Part shown: one piece after another, positions 1-8,654 of the stretch
Position numbering within the stretch: the first letter of the stretch is position 1
Layout: every line of letters begins with the position of its first letter
Source of the DNA: Bog-473 sp963828825
Lineage (GTDB): Bacteria; Actinomycetota; Acidimicrobiia; Acidimicrobiales; RAAP-2
Length of the DNA: 64,000 nt
NCBI GenBank assembly: GCA_963828825.1
Contig: CAWHGF010000004.1
Span: 930,001 to 994,000, forward strand
Direction of reading: 5' to 3'
Position numbers and translations under genes: made by a program
The notes under the pieces: generated by a model
Told to the model about the DNA's origin: nothing
Databases searched by the model: none
What the model saw: only the letters and a program-made list of their open reading frames with translations

Positions 1-366
1 GCCGCCCAGACCAAGGAGTTCGGGGGGAAGTGGATCGAGTTCTCCGCCGTCGACCCCCGCTTCACCTCCTTCGACCAGTTCCTCGATGCGGCCGACCTCG
101 TCGTCGCGGCCTTCCAGGGCCACACGGCACCGCTCACCCTCGGCCGCCCCACCACGTTCGCCGGCCACAGGGTGGTGGTCGTCAAGGACACGGTCACGAG
201 CGGAGGGAAGAGGAGCACGGGCCTGATGTACATCGCCGCCACCGGCCCGGCCTACGTGTACAAGATCGTCGACGACACCCCGGGCAACGTGAGCACCGTC
301 GTCTTCACCGACTACGGCAAGGGCGTCACGCTCGGCGTCCCGCCCAACGCCATCAACCTCTCCTAG
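1..366 (+). CDS. C-terminal part of an unrecognised protein (5' end outside window)
   Basis: The frame is open from the first base and ends at TAG 364-366, giving about 121 residues of a C-terminus. The residues are mixed polar and aromatic with short beta-strand-like stretches (VVVVKDTVTS, GLMYIAATG, VSTVVFTDYG) and no membrane segment. The ending resembles the last strands of small secreted lipoproteins of actinobacteria, in which a threshold-like domain is followed by a short polar tail, but no signal peptide can be checked because the start is missing. I do not assign a function. No other gene is on this strand for 2.7 kb, so it is probably the last gene of its transcription unit. Confidence 0.6.
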   Translation, partial: AAQTKEFGGKWIEFSAVDPRFTSFDQFLDAADLVVAAFQGHTAPLTLGRPTTFAGHRVVVVKDTVTSGGKRSTGLMYIAATGPAYVYKIVDDTPGNVSTVVFTDYGKGVTLGVPPNAINLS

Positions 367-522
367 GCCCTCTTCGATCAGGTCTCTCGGAGGCGAGACT
401 CTCCGGCCGGACCGCTCTCTCCGGGCGGGTCGCCGGGTCCTCCTGCCGGACCGATCCCGGCGGACGGACCGCAGCGGCCCCCCAGGGATGCCTCCGCGCT
501 GGCGGCAACTACTTCGACACGC

Positions 523-1287
523 CTACTTGAACATGTCACCGAGGACCTTGGCCGCCCCGACGCCCGCAGCCGCGCCCTCGACGCCGTGGTGGTCGTCGCG
601 GTCGGGCATGTACTCGCCGATCACGCCGGCCAGGATCGGCAGCGGCATCGACTGCAGCCAGATCCGGCCCGGGCCCGTCAGCAGGGCGAAGTGGTGCCCG
701 TCCGCGCCCATGTAGCGGTTGGCCAGGCCGGGCACCCTCTGCACGGAGAAGGTGACGGAGGCCTGAAAGAGGCCGGCGTGACCGGGGTGCACCCGCATCG
801 TCTGGCCGGCGGCCAGGTCGTAGACGATCACCTCGCCCGAGAGGTCGATGAAGGCGCGGCCGTTGCCGCCGACCTTCTGGAGGATGAAGCCTTCGCCGCC
901 GAAGACCCCGCCGCGGAACGACTGCTGGAATCCCATGGACAGCTCGATCCCGGGCGTGGCCGCCATGAAGCCGTGCCGATGGACCATGAACTCGTTGCCC
1001 GGGGCCACGTCGATCGGCAGGATGTGACCGGGGAACTTGGAGGCGAAGGCGATCGAGCCGGCGCCGCCCTGGGCGGTGTACGTCGTCATCATGAAGCTGG
1101 CACCGGAGACGGCCCGCTTGACGGCTCCCATGATGCCTTTGCCGCCCATGCCGCCGCCGGTGTTGGTGGCCATTTGGACTGCGTCTGACATCCAGCTGAA
1201 CTCGCCGGCCTCCGACACGACGGACTCGCCGTCGGCGAGCGAGAGCTCGAGCACCGGCATCGTCGTTCCGTGGATCGTCTCTTCCAT
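523..1287 (-). CDS. AIM24 / TIGR00266-family protein
   Basis: A 254-residue protein of the AIM24 (TIGR00266) family, beta-rich proteins of unknown biochemical role whose yeast member is mitochondrial. Family features visible are the glycine-rich segment near residues 42-62 (TGGGMGGKGIMGAVKRAVSG), the FPGHILPIDV stretch, the FGGEGFILQKVGGNGRAFID block and the late RYMGADGHHFALLTGPGRIW block. It has no signal peptide or transmembrane segment, so it should be cytoplasmic. ATG 1287 is preceded by GAGGAGG at good spacing, which supports this start. It is transcribed away from the plus-strand fragment on its left. Identity is confident; function is not known. Confidence 0.85.
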   Translation of the reverse strand: MEETIHGTTMPVLELSLADGESVVSEAGEFSWMSDAVQMATNTGGGMGGKGIMGAVKRAVSGASFMMTTYTAQGGAGSIAFASKFPGHILPIDVAPGNEFMVHRHGFMAATPGIELSMGFQQSFRGGVFGGEGFILQKVGGNGRAFIDLSGEVIVYDLAAGQTMRVHPGHAGLFQASVTFSVQRVPGLANRYMGADGHHFALLTGPGRIWLQSMPLPILAGVIGEYMPDRDDHHGVEGAAAGVGAAKVLGDMFK

Positions 1288-1333
1288 GGTGGGCCTCCTC
1301 GGAGGGTTTGAGTGTGAGTGGCTGTGGTTGTGG

Positions 1334-1381
1334 GTGCGGCTGTCGGTGCGGCTGTCGGTGCGGCTGTCTGTGGGGCTGTCG
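1334..1381. repeat. Four tandem copies of a 12-bp unit
   Basis: Four near-perfect copies of GTGCGGCTGTCG lie in the non-coding gap upstream of the AIM24-like gene. The fourth copy is degenerate. It leaves about 45 bp for a promoter. Confidence 0.85.
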
Positions 1382-1416
1382 GCGTGGGAGTCAAGACGTT
1401 CTGAGGCGTCCGGCGG

Positions 1417-2262
1417 TTACGCGGTGGTCGTGCCGTGACTCCTCCGTGGATTGGGTCGGTGCTCTGGATTGGGCAGCCCCACGTCCGCCGACAGTAGGTC
1501 GCCGCCGGGCCCGTGCGCTTCCGAGACGAGCCGCTCGGCCAGGGTCACCTCCATGAGGCCCAGCGCCATCCCGAAGAGGTCGCCGAGGATGAAGGTGGTG
1601 AGGAAGACGGCCCAGATGTGCTCGTGGGGCACCAGGTCGGCCACCAGGACAACGACCTCGTGCTCGACCGCCAACGGCAGCGAGATGAAGCAGAACACCA
1701 ACATGAAATGCGGCCACACCAACTTCAGCGAACGCCGGAAGGCTTCGGGCACCGAGGTGTCGAGGAGGTTGATCAGCGGTCCGACCAGGGCGAACAGCGT
1801 GCCCACGATCAGACCCGGAACGATCAACACCAGCGAGGCCGCGGCGTCGACCACGATCAGAATCACCTGCGCCGCCAGCAGGCGCAGCCACGGCAGGCTC
1901 CGAAGCACCACGAAGACCGGTTGGGCGGGCTCGTTGCGCTCCACCGAGCCGACCAGCCGCTCGAGCATGCCGGCGTAGAACGTCAGCCCCAGCGTGGAGG
2001 CGCCGAAGATGAACACGCCGGCGAGGGACTCCCATCCCAGATGGTCGACGGCGACCTCGGTGAAGAAGGTGCCCTCGATCGCATCGAGGCCGAAGATGAC
2101 CAGGGCGGGCACGATGACCCTGGCCGGCTCCATCCGGGCGGTGCGCCACGCCATCGACGTGAGCTCCAGCGGGTGGAGGCGGTGGCGGGGCGGCCTTTCG
2201 TCCGGCGCCGATGCGCTCCGGTCGGTCGGCTGCCCCTGCCCTCCCGTGCTCCCTGCGGTCAT
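1417..2262 (-). CDS. Multi-spanning membrane protein of unknown function
   Basis: A 281-residue predicted integral membrane protein. Five or six hydrophobic segments can be seen, for example ARVIVPALVIFGLDAI (about 48-63), SLAGVFIFGASTLGLTFYAG, LLAAQVILIVVDAAASLVLI, IVPGLIVGTLFALVGPLINL, FMLVFCFISLPLAVEHEVVV and FLTTFILGDLFGMALGLMEV. The layout recalls small DUF975/GlpM-like membrane domains of actinobacteria, but I see no diagnostic motif and give no function. The N-terminal 35 residues are polar and cytoplasmic-looking. The C-terminal tail after about residue 245 is hydrophilic and rich in His, Pro and Arg. It stands alone between the AIM24-like gene and the methyltransferase gene on the same strand. 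Confidence 0.7.
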   Translation of the reverse strand: MTAGSTGGQGQPTDRSASAPDERPPRHRLHPLELTSMAWRTARMEPARVIVPALVIFGLDAIEGTFFTEVAVDHLGWESLAGVFIFGASTLGLTFYAGMLERLVGSVERNEPAQPVFVVLRSLPWLRLLAAQVILIVVDAAASLVLIVPGLIVGTLFALVGPLINLLDTSVPEAFRRSLKLVWPHFMLVFCFISLPLAVEHEVVVLVADLVPHEHIWAVFLTTFILGDLFGMALGLMEVTLAERLVSEAHGPGGDLLSADVGLPNPEHRPNPRRSHGTTTA

Positions 2263-2310
2263 GCGGTCATGCGGTCATGGGTTCGTGCTGGTCAAACGGC
2301 TCATCCCGTC

Positions 2311-2355
2311 CATCCGGGTCATCCGGGTCATCCGGGTCATCCGGATCATCCGGCT
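2311..2355. repeat. Five tandem copies of a 9-bp unit
   Basis: Five copies of CATCCGGGT, the last two with one or two changes, run directly into the stop codon of the next minus-strand gene. A second 9-bp family (GTCATGCGG) sits just to the left at about 2258-2280. Confidence 0.85.
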
Positions 2356-3086
2356 CATGCGGGATCGCACCCGTCGCCGACGAAGTCGAAGAGCACCTGG
2401 TCGGGGTCGAAGGGCGCCGTTGCCCCATCGAGACGGTGGTGGCCGATCGTCATGACGGTGCCCTCGGGGGCATCGAAGGTGAGCTCCGTGAACCCGGCGG
2501 CGGCGAAGTCGGCCCGGATGGCGGGCGTGTGGTCCGGCGGGCGCCGGTGCCGGGTCCACACGACATGGCCTCCCGGGACGCAGAAGCCCCGCATCGCTTG
2601 GATCGTGTGCGTGATGTCGGCCGCGCTGATGTTCCCGAACACGCCGCACACCAGCACGACGTCGGCGGGCACGTAATCGGCGTACCGGTGGGACTGCGAG
2701 GCGTCGCCCTCGACGATCCGGATCCGATCGGCCACGCCGGCGCCGGCCGCGGCGGCACGGTCCCGGGCGAAGGCGACGAGGGCCGGATCGAGCTCGACCA
2801 GAAGCGCCGAGACCTCCGGACCCCTTGGATGGGTCGCCACGACATCGATCACGTCACGCCCCAGGCCGGCACAGAGGCTCACGATCCGGATCGGCTCTGG
2901 ATTGGTATCCAGGGCCGACGCCGGGGCCCGGGCCGGCAGCTCGTCGAGCGCGGCGCACAGCATGGACTGCACCAACGACAAGCGCTGCGACAGGTTCGAG
3001 GACGGATCCTCGTAGGGCCGATGCCACCGCACCCAGTGCGAGTCCGTGCCCGCCCCCGCGCTTTCTAGATGGTCCCCGGACGCCAT
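2355..3086 (-). CDS. Class I SAM-dependent methyltransferase
   Basis: A 243-residue Rossmann-fold methyltransferase. Motif I is IVSLCAGLGRDVIDV with the acidic strand-2 end LLVELDPALVAFAR. A GDAS loop follows, then a motif IV-like strand ADVVLVCGVFGNIS. No substrate-specific motif is visible, so the acceptor is unknown. The frame is open well upstream, but that part reads antisense to the DNA methyltransferase. ATG 3086 leaves a 37-bp divergent intergenic region to that gene's ATG at 3124, so I chose it. The pair may share a promoter region. The sequence ends inside a 9-bp tandem repeat, so its C-terminus (FVGDGCDPA) borders repetitive DNA. Confidence 0.8.
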   Translation of the reverse strand: MASGDHLESAGAGTDSHWVRWHRPYEDPSSNLSQRLSLVQSMLCAALDELPARAPASALDTNPEPIRIVSLCAGLGRDVIDVVATHPRGPEVSALLVELDPALVAFARDRAAAAGAGVADRIRIVEGDASQSHRYADYVPADVVLVCGVFGNISAADITHTIQAMRGFCVPGGHVVWTRHRRPPDHTPAIRADFAAAGFTELTFDAPEGTVMTIGHHRLDGATAPFDPDQVLFDFVGDGCDPA

Positions 3087-3123
3087 GATCGCCCATCGTA
3101 GGGTGGTCCGACGTGACGCCCCG

Positions 3124-4425
3124 ATGATCAAATACCTCGGCTCCAAGCGCCGCCTCGTCCCCGTCCTCACCGGGATCTGCCAGGCCTCCGGCGCCCGCAC
3201 CGCGCTCGATCTCTTCACCGGCACCACCCGCGTCGCCCAGGCCTTCAAGGCCCAGGGGGTGCACGTCACCGCCGTCGACAGCGCCCGCTATGCGCACACC
3301 TTCGCCCGCACCTACATCGAGGCGGATGCCGCCGCCACCGATTCCGGCGCGCTGCGGGCGGCAGTCACCCATCTGAACGGTCTCCGCGGCAAACCGGGCT
3401 ACGTCACCGAGACCTTCAGCCATCAGGCGCGCTTCTTCCAACCGCGCAACGCCGCTCGGATAGATGCCGTGCGGGACGCCATCGACTCGGAGTATGCGGG
3501 GTCACCCCTGTTCCCACTCCTGTTGACGTCCCTCATCGAGGCGGCGGACCGGGTGGACTCGACGACGGGCGTGCAGATGGCGTACGTGAAGCAGTGGGCG
3601 CCGCGGTCGTCCAATCCGCTGGAGTTGCGGGTGCCGGAGTTGTTGGCGGGGCGGGGGCGCGCCATCCGGGGCGATGCGGTGGCGTTGACTGCGGGGCCGG
3701 GGCCGGCGTCGGGGTCGGGTTCGGGGTCGGGTTCGGCGTCGGGTTCGGGTTCGGAGCTGGAGCCGGAGTCGAAGCCGGAGGGCAGCCTCGGGCATTTCGA
3801 CTTGGCGTACCTGGATCCGCCGTACAACCAGCACCGGTATTTCACCAACTATCACGTGTGGGAGACGCTGGTGGCCTGGGATGCGCCCGAGGCCTACGGC
3901 GTGGCGCGCAAGCGGGTGGACGCCCGCGACCCATCCACGCACTCCGCGTTCAACTCGAAGCGGACCATGCCGGCGGCGCTGGCGTCGGTGGTGCAATCGG
4001 TGGACTGCGACGTGCTGGTGCTGTCGTACAACAACGAGTCGTGGCTCGAGCTGGAGGAGCTCGAGGCGATGTGCGCAATCCAGCGAGAATCTGCCGGCGG
4101 CGGCACGCGGCGCGAGGTGGCGACACTCGCCTTCGACTCGACTCGATACGTGGGAGCCCGTATCGGCATCTTCGACCCATCCGGGCGCAAGGTGGGCCGG
4201 GTGAGCCACCTCTCCAACCAGGAGCTGCTGGTGATCGCCGGCAGGCCGGCGCTGGTGCGGCGCGTGGTCGAGGCGGTCGGGAACGCGCCACTCACGGCGG
4301 CGCCCGCCGGTCCCCGTCCCTCCCGTCGTGGCGGCACCACCACGGGGGCGAGCGGCGGGGCGAGCGGCGCTGCATCCAGCGTGGTCGCCGCGGGCCTGGT
4401 GGATCGGCTACAACAGGCGACGTGA
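3124..4425 (+). CDS. D12-class adenine-specific DNA methyltransferase with low-complexity insert
   Basis: A 433-residue N6-adenine DNA methyltransferase of the Dam/D12 type. Motif X is the N-terminal MIKYLGSKRR. Motif I is DLFTGTTRVAQAFK at about 29. The catalytic motif IV DPPY is at about 231, followed by the family-typical NQHRYFTNYHVWETL. Between the target-recognition part and motif IV there is a Ser/Gly run (about 195-215), encoded by GGGTCG/GGTTCG hexamers. The last about 50 residues are a Gly/Ala/Thr-rich tail. No restriction endonuclease is adjacent, so it looks like a solitary methyltransferase. The start at ATG 3124 gives motif X its usual position. It overlaps the next gene by four bases (GTGA). 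Confidence 0.85.
   Translation: MIKYLGSKRRLVPVLTGICQASGARTALDLFTGTTRVAQAFKAQGVHVTAVDSARYAHTFARTYIEADAAATDSGALRAAVTHLNGLRGKPGYVTETFSHQARFFQPRNAARIDAVRDAIDSEYAGSPLFPLLLTSLIEAADRVDSTTGVQMAYVKQWAPRSSNPLELRVPELLAGRGRAIRGDAVALTAGPGPASGSGSGSGSASGSGSELEPESKPEGSLGHFDLAYLDPPYNQHRYFTNYHVWETLVAWDAPEAYGVARKRVDARDPSTHSAFNSKRTMPAALASVVQSVDCDVLVLSYNNESWLELEELEAMCAIQRESAGGGTRREVATLAFDSTRYVGARIGIFDPSGRKVGRVSHLSNQELLVIAGRPALVRRVVEAVGNAPLTAAPAGPRPSRRGGTTTGASGGASGAASSVVAAGLVDRLQQAT
3705..3775. repeat. Hexanucleotide repeat inside the DNA methyltransferase gene
   Basis: Alternating TCGGGT/TCGGGG units encode a Ser-Gly linker just before the DPPY motif. All units are in frame, so the reading frame is kept. Confidence 0.8.
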
Positions 4426-5525
4426 GCAAGCACGATCACGGCGGCCACCGCAGCGGCTCCCATGACGACAGCTCCTGCGACGAAGCCACCGCGGGCGTCA
4501 CAGCCGGGGCCACAGCCGGGGTCACAGCCGGCGCCGCAGCCGGCGTCACAGGTGGCGTCACTGGCGGCGTCACGGCCGGCACCAAGAAAAATGGGCGTGC
4601 CTATCCACGGCTGGAGGACTGCGACCTCTCGCTGAAGCTCTCCAAAGACGAGGAGGCCAAGCGTCTCGGGAAGGCGCAGCGCCGCCTGCTCCACTTGCGG
4701 CTGATCAATGGCGGTCAGCTCAACGAAGGCAACCTCGGCCCTCCGGTGTGCGTCGTCTTCGAGGGGTGGGACGCCGCCGGCAAGGGCGGTGCGATCAAGC
4801 GGCTGGTCGAGCCGCTCGACCCCCGCCACGTGCACGTCGCCCCGTTCGCCGCGCCGACGCCCGACGAGCTGCGCCATCACTTCCTGTGGCGGTTCTGGCC
4901 GCCGTTGCCCGGTTGGGGCGGCATGACCATCTTCGACCGCAGCTGGTACGGGCGTGTGCTCGTCGAGCGGGTGGAGAACCTGGCCACCGAGGTGCAGTGG
5001 CGCCGGGCCTACGAGGAGATCACCGACTTCGAGCACTCTTTGGCCGAAGAGGGGATGGTCGTGATCAAGCTCTGGATGCACATGTCGCACGAGGAGCAGT
5101 TGCGCCGCTTCGTGCGGCGCCGGGACGATCCGCTCAAGGCGTGGAAGTTGACCGACGAGGACTGGCGCAACCGGGAGAAGCGGCCCCAGTACGACGACGC
5201 GGTGTCGGACATGCTGCGGTTGACGCACGGACCGCTGGCGCCCTGGGACGTGGTCTCGTCGGAGAACAAGCGGAATGGGCGAGTCGAGGTGATCGAGACG
5301 GTGATCCGGCACATGGAGGCGGGGATGGAGCGCTGGGGCGTGCCGGTGCCGCACAGTGACGACGAGGAGAAGACCGAGCTCGCCCTGTCCTTCGACGACG
5401 CCGAGTTCCAGCAGGATCCGGCCGGATTGGCCAATGGCGGCCCGGATGGTGCGGATGGTGCGGGCGCGGCAGTTGGTGCGGGTGCGGCCGATGGGGCGGG
5501 CGCAGAGGAGCGGCTCCGCGCATGA
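4422..5525 (+). CDS. ppk2: Polyphosphate kinase 2 family (class II-like) phosphotransferase
   Basis: A 367-residue PPK2-family enzyme, which moves phosphate between inorganic polyphosphate and nucleotides. Walker A is GWDAAGKGGAIKRL at about 115. The Walker B region is IFDRSWYGRVLVERVE at about 170. The lid carries NREKRPQYDDAV, and the GPLAPWDVVSSENK block follows. The APTPDELRHHFLWRFW stretch and the GWD (not GRD) Walker A lead resemble AMP-phosphorylating class II members, an inference from motif memory. GTG 4422 overlaps the upstream TGA (GTGA). The first about 55 residues are His/Ser-rich and then VTAGATAG-type Ala/Gly/Thr repeats, which lie outside the family fold. A second Gly/Ala/Asp-rich run forms the C-terminus. 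It overlaps the next gene by four bases (ATGA). Confidence 0.9.
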   Translation: MSKHDHGGHRSGSHDDSSCDEATAGVTAGATAGVTAGAAAGVTGGVTGGVTAGTKKNGRAYPRLEDCDLSLKLSKDEEAKRLGKAQRRLLHLRLINGGQLNEGNLGPPVCVVFEGWDAAGKGGAIKRLVEPLDPRHVHVAPFAAPTPDELRHHFLWRFWPPLPGWGGMTIFDRSWYGRVLVERVENLATEVQWRRAYEEITDFEHSLAEEGMVVIKLWMHMSHEEQLRRFVRRRDDPLKAWKLTDEDWRNREKRPQYDDAVSDMLRLTHGPLAPWDVVSSENKRNGRVEVIETVIRHMEAGMERWGVPVPHSDDEEKTELALSFDDAEFQQDPAGLANGGPDGADGAGAAVGAGAADGAGAEERLRA

Positions 5526-6517
5526 GCCCCCCCGCCGGAGTGCCGCCCGCCAGGCCGGGCATCACGATCCCTTTCGACGGGATCCCGCTGCACGCCCACC
5601 GCGAGTGGTTCGCCCGCCTGCGGGAGCTCGGGTACACGGACCTGTGGTCGGCCGAGGTCGACGGCGCCGACGGATTCACGCCACTCGCCCTGGCCGCCGC
5701 ATGGGAGCCGGAGCTGAATCTCGGCGTGGCCATAACCCCCGCCTACACCCGTGGACCGGCGCTCCTGGCCCAGAGCCTCGCCTCCATGGCCGACGCCGCC
5801 CCGGGACGCTTCTTCTGCGGACTCGGCGCCTCGTCGCAGGTGATCGTGGCCAACTGGAACGGCCTCGCCTTCGAGAACCAGTACCGGCGCGTCCGGGACA
5901 CGCTGCGGTTCCTGCGCATGGCTTTCAGCGGCGAGAAGGTGACCGAGGACTTCGAGACGTTCAGGGTCAAGGGGTTCCGCCTCGCCCGGATTCCCGAGCA
6001 GCTGCCCCCCGTCTACCTGGCGGCCCTGCGTCCCGGCATGCTGCACCTGGCCGGGAAGGAGGCCGACGGGGCCATCTTGAACTGGCTCAGCGCCGAGGAC
6101 GTCGCCACATCCGTGGCCGAGGTCGAGAAGGCGGCCGGTGGGGCGCCGCGGGAGATCGTCGCCCGGATCTTCGTGATCGTCACCGAGGACGCCAAGCTCG
6201 CCCGCACGGTGGGGCGACGGATGATCACGGCCTATCTCAACGTGGAGGCCTACGCCGAGTTCCACCGCTGGCTGGGCCGGGGACCGGCGCTCCAACCGAT
6301 GTGGGACGCCTGGGCCGCCGGCGACCGCAAGGGCGCGCTCGAGGCCATCCCCGACGAGGTGGTGGACGATCTGGTGGTGCACGGGTCGGTGGCGGAGTGC
6401 CGGGCCCATGTCCAGCGGTACGTGGACCACGGCATCACCGTCCCGGCTCCCGCCGTCATTCCCCTCGGGATAGACCTGGCTGAGGCCGTGGCTGGTCTGT
6501 CTCCGTCGGCCGGGTAA
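5522..6517 (+). CDS. LLM-class F420-dependent oxidoreductase
   Basis: A 331-residue TIM-barrel oxidoreductase of the luciferase-like (bacterial luciferase / F420) superfamily. Visible family features are LRELGYTDLWSAEVDGADGF at the second strand, LNLGVAITPAYTRGPALLAQ, GRFFCGLGASSQVIVANWNG, PVYLAALRPGMLHLAGKEAD and the late SVAECRAHVQRYVDHG segment. Such enzymes use reduced F420 or flavin; the substrate cannot be read from sequence. It starts at ATG 5522 inside the ATGA overlap with ppk2, so the DNA methyltransferase, ppk2 and this gene are probably one transcript. Its TAA lies in the first copy of a 17-bp tandem repeat. Confidence 0.85.
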   Translation: MSPPAGVPPARPGITIPFDGIPLHAHREWFARLRELGYTDLWSAEVDGADGFTPLALAAAWEPELNLGVAITPAYTRGPALLAQSLASMADAAPGRFFCGLGASSQVIVANWNGLAFENQYRRVRDTLRFLRMAFSGEKVTEDFETFRVKGFRLARIPEQLPPVYLAALRPGMLHLAGKEADGAILNWLSAEDVATSVAEVEKAAGGAPREIVARIFVIVTEDAKLARTVGRRMITAYLNVEAYAEFHRWLGRGPALQPMWDAWAAGDRKGALEAIPDEVVDDLVVHGSVAECRAHVQRYVDHGITVPAPAVIPLGIDLAEAVAGLSPSAG

Positions 6518-6610
6518 CGCCGTCGGCCGGGTAACGCAGTCGGCCGGGCCGGGGTGACCGAGTCGGCCGGGGGCCTCGGGTGGTGGCCGGGGTAACCGAG
6601 TCGGCCGGGT
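6504..6610. repeat. GTCGGCCGGG tandem repeat cluster
   Basis: Five cores of GTCGGCCGGG fill the gap after the LLM gene. The first two belong to an exact 17-bp tandem (ending GTAACGC) and the rest are degenerate. The first copy includes the LLM stop codon. Confidence 0.85.
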
Positions 6611-6700
6611 CCGGGACTGGTCCCGGTTCACGGCGCTGGGGGCGGCGGTCGGGGCCGCCCAAGGGACGCAACGAGAGCTGAAGCGGAGGATTGGGGCGAC

Positions 6701-8116
6701 ATGACAGAGATCGACTTCCGCACCACATCGCTGGCCGAGCTCACCCACTCCGTCCGGGTCAAGGAGGTCAGCGCACGGGAGCTGACCCAGTCCGCCCTGG
6801 ATCGGATCCAGAGGCTCGACCCGACCTACAACGCCTTCGTCGCTGTGGATGGGGAGCGGGCGCTGGCCGAGGCCGAGAGGGTCGACGGCCGCATCGCCGC
6901 CGGCGCCGACCCCGGACCGCTGGCCGGGATCCCGCTCGGGGTCAAGGACCTGCAGAACGCCATCGGCTACCGCACCACCTACGGCTCGGCGTTGCACGCC
7001 GACGACCCACCCGCCACGGCCGACGACCCCTTCGTGGCCCGGATGCGGGCCGCCGGCTGCGTCGTCGTCGGCAAGACCAACACGCCCGAGTTCGGCTGGA
7101 TGGGCAACACGACCAACGCCATCTTCGGCCCCTCACTGAACCCGTTCGACACACGCAGAGGACCGGGCGGATCGTCCGGCGGGTCGGCGGCGGCGCTGGG
7201 GGCCGGGATGGTGCCGCTCGCCACCGGGTCCGACGGCGGTGGATCCATCCGGATCCCCTCGGCCTGCTGCGGCCTCTCGGGCATGAAGCCGAGCCTCGGC
7301 CGGGTGCCGGCCGGCGGCCCCAACCCACCAGGCTGGATAGACCTCTCGACCAACGGCCCCATGGCCCGGCGGATCGCCGATGTCACCCGCGCCCTCGACG
7401 TCGCCGTCGGCCCCGACCCCACCGACCTGCGCGCCCTCCCCCGCCCGGAGGCCAACTGGATGGCGGCCCTCGACGACCCCCACGTCCCGGTCCGGATCGC
7501 CTACGCCCCCACCCTCGGCTACGCCACCGTCGACACCGAGGTGGCCGCCGCCTGCGAGCGCGCCGTCGGGGTGCTGGAGTCGCTGGGCGCCGAGGTCGTG
7601 GTGTTGGACTCCGTTTTTGAAGCCGACCCCGTGGGTGATTTCCTCACAGTGACGGGGGCGGCCACCTTGCGCACCCTGCGGCCCTTCATGGGGCACCCGC
7701 GTTGGGACGAGGTCCATCCGGTGCTGCGGCACTCCGTTGACGCCGCGCGGTCGACCACGGCCGAGCAGCTGCTCCGCGTCTTCGACCACTTCCATCTCAT
7801 GAACCTGCGGCTGGTCGACCTGTTCCGCAGCTGCCGCATCCTCGTGACGCCAACCTGCTCGGCCCTGGCGCCGTTCGCCGACGACATGGCAAGCTCGGTC
7901 AACGGGGTGGACACGATGAATTGGGTCCAGTTCACCTACCCCTTCAACATGACCCGGTCCCCCGCCGCCAGCGTGCCGATTGCCCTGAGCGGTGGTGGCC
8001 TGCCGATCGGCCTGCAACTGGTGGGGCCGCAACACGGCGACCTGGTTGTGCTGCGCACCGCCGCCGCCCTGGAGGCGGCCATCGACCTCGATCCGCTCGC
8101 CATCCTGCCCGACTGA
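6701..8116 (+). CDS. Amidase (amidase signature family)
   Basis: A 471-residue amidase-signature serine hydrolase that splits C-N amide bonds. The Ser-cisSer-Lys triad is recognisable: Lys in LGVKDLQ near 82, the cis-Ser in GGSSGGSAAAL near 158, and the nucleophile in TGSDGGGSIRIPS near 182. The C-terminal YPFNMTRSPAASVPIALSGGGLPIGLQLVG block is also family typical, and the length is normal. GGAGG sits upstream of ATG 6701. It heads a plus-strand run with a cupin and a P450, which suggests a small catabolic cluster. The substrate is not predictable; amidase, aryl-acylamidase and glutamyl-tRNA amidotransferase A-like paralogs share these motifs, and the absence of gatB/C nearby argues against the last. 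Confidence 0.9.
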   Translation: MTEIDFRTTSLAELTHSVRVKEVSARELTQSALDRIQRLDPTYNAFVAVDGERALAEAERVDGRIAAGADPGPLAGIPLGVKDLQNAIGYRTTYGSALHADDPPATADDPFVARMRAAGCVVVGKTNTPEFGWMGNTTNAIFGPSLNPFDTRRGPGGSSGGSAAALGAGMVPLATGSDGGGSIRIPSACCGLSGMKPSLGRVPAGGPNPPGWIDLSTNGPMARRIADVTRALDVAVGPDPTDLRALPRPEANWMAALDDPHVPVRIAYAPTLGYATVDTEVAAACERAVGVLESLGAEVVVLDSVFEADPVGDFLTVTGAATLRTLRPFMGHPRWDEVHPVLRHSVDAARSTTAEQLLRVFDHFHLMNLRLVDLFRSCRILVTPTCSALAPFADDMASSVNGVDTMNWVQFTYPFNMTRSPAASVPIALSGGGLPIGLQLVGPQHGDLVVLRTAAALEAAIDLDPLAILPD

Positions 8117-8127
8117 ATCCGCATCAC

Positions 8128-8163
8128 ACCGAACAAGACTGAGAAACCGAACAAGACTGAGAA
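8128..8163. repeat. Exact tandem duplication of 18 bp
   Basis: Two identical 18-bp copies (ACCGAACAAGACTGAGAA) sit back to back between the amidase stop and the cupin start. The second copy runs into the AAGGAG ribosome-binding site of the cupin gene. Confidence 0.95.
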
Positions 8164-8175
8164 GGAGCCCCATCC

Positions 8176-8652
8176 GTGTCGATCGCCACTCCCGCCAACC
8201 CCACCGATACCGTCCGCCTCGTCACGACCGACGACGCGCCCTGGGCCGACACCGGCACGGGTGTGCTCCTCAAGGTCGTCCGCTTCGACTCCTCGCACGG
8301 GACATGGGTGATCCTCAACCGGTTCCAGCCGGGCGTGCAGCTGCAGACCCATCGCCACACCGGGTCGGTCGACGCGTTCACGTCGGCAGGACGCTGGCAC
8401 TACCTCGAGTACGACTTCTATGTGACGCCCGGCTCCTATCTGTACGAACCGGCCAACTCGGTGCACACCTTGCACGTGCCCCAGGAGAACACGGAGGACA
8501 CGGATGTTTGCTTCATCATCGAGGGCGCGCTGTTGAACCTGGCCGAGGACGGGTCCGTTGAGTCGGTCTCCGACGGCCCCGGGACGCTGGAGGCGTACTA
8601 CGCCTTGCTCGAGGCGCAGGGCGACCCGCGCCCCAATGGACTGATCGTCTAG
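8176..8652 (+). CDS. Cupin, 2,4'-dihydroxyacetophenone dioxygenase-like
   Basis: A 158-residue single-domain cupin. Metal ligands are likely in LQTHRHTGSVDAF (about 56-66) and VHTLHVPQEN (about 97-105). The sequence pattern resembles the 2,4'-dihydroxyacetophenone dioxygenase family, which splits a C-C bond beside a ketone with non-haem iron. That is a family resemblance only, and an isomerase or regulatory cupin cannot be excluded. GTG 8176 follows AAGGAG by about eight bases. The stop is two bases before the P450 start, so the two are translationally close and probably co-expressed with the amidase. Confidence 0.75.
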   Translation: MSIATPANPTDTVRLVTTDDAPWADTGTGVLLKVVRFDSSHGTWVILNRFQPGVQLQTHRHTGSVDAFTSAGRWHYLEYDFYVTPGSYLYEPANSVHTLHVPQENTEDTDVCFIIEGALLNLAEDGSVESVSDGPGTLEAYYALLEAQGDPRPNGLIV

Positions 8653-8654
8653 TC

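Noticed and set aside
5009..6997. Long minus-strand open frame under ppk2 and the LLM gene
   Set aside because: It runs opposite two well-defined enzymes and has no recognisable motif; high GC suppresses stop codons in such frames.
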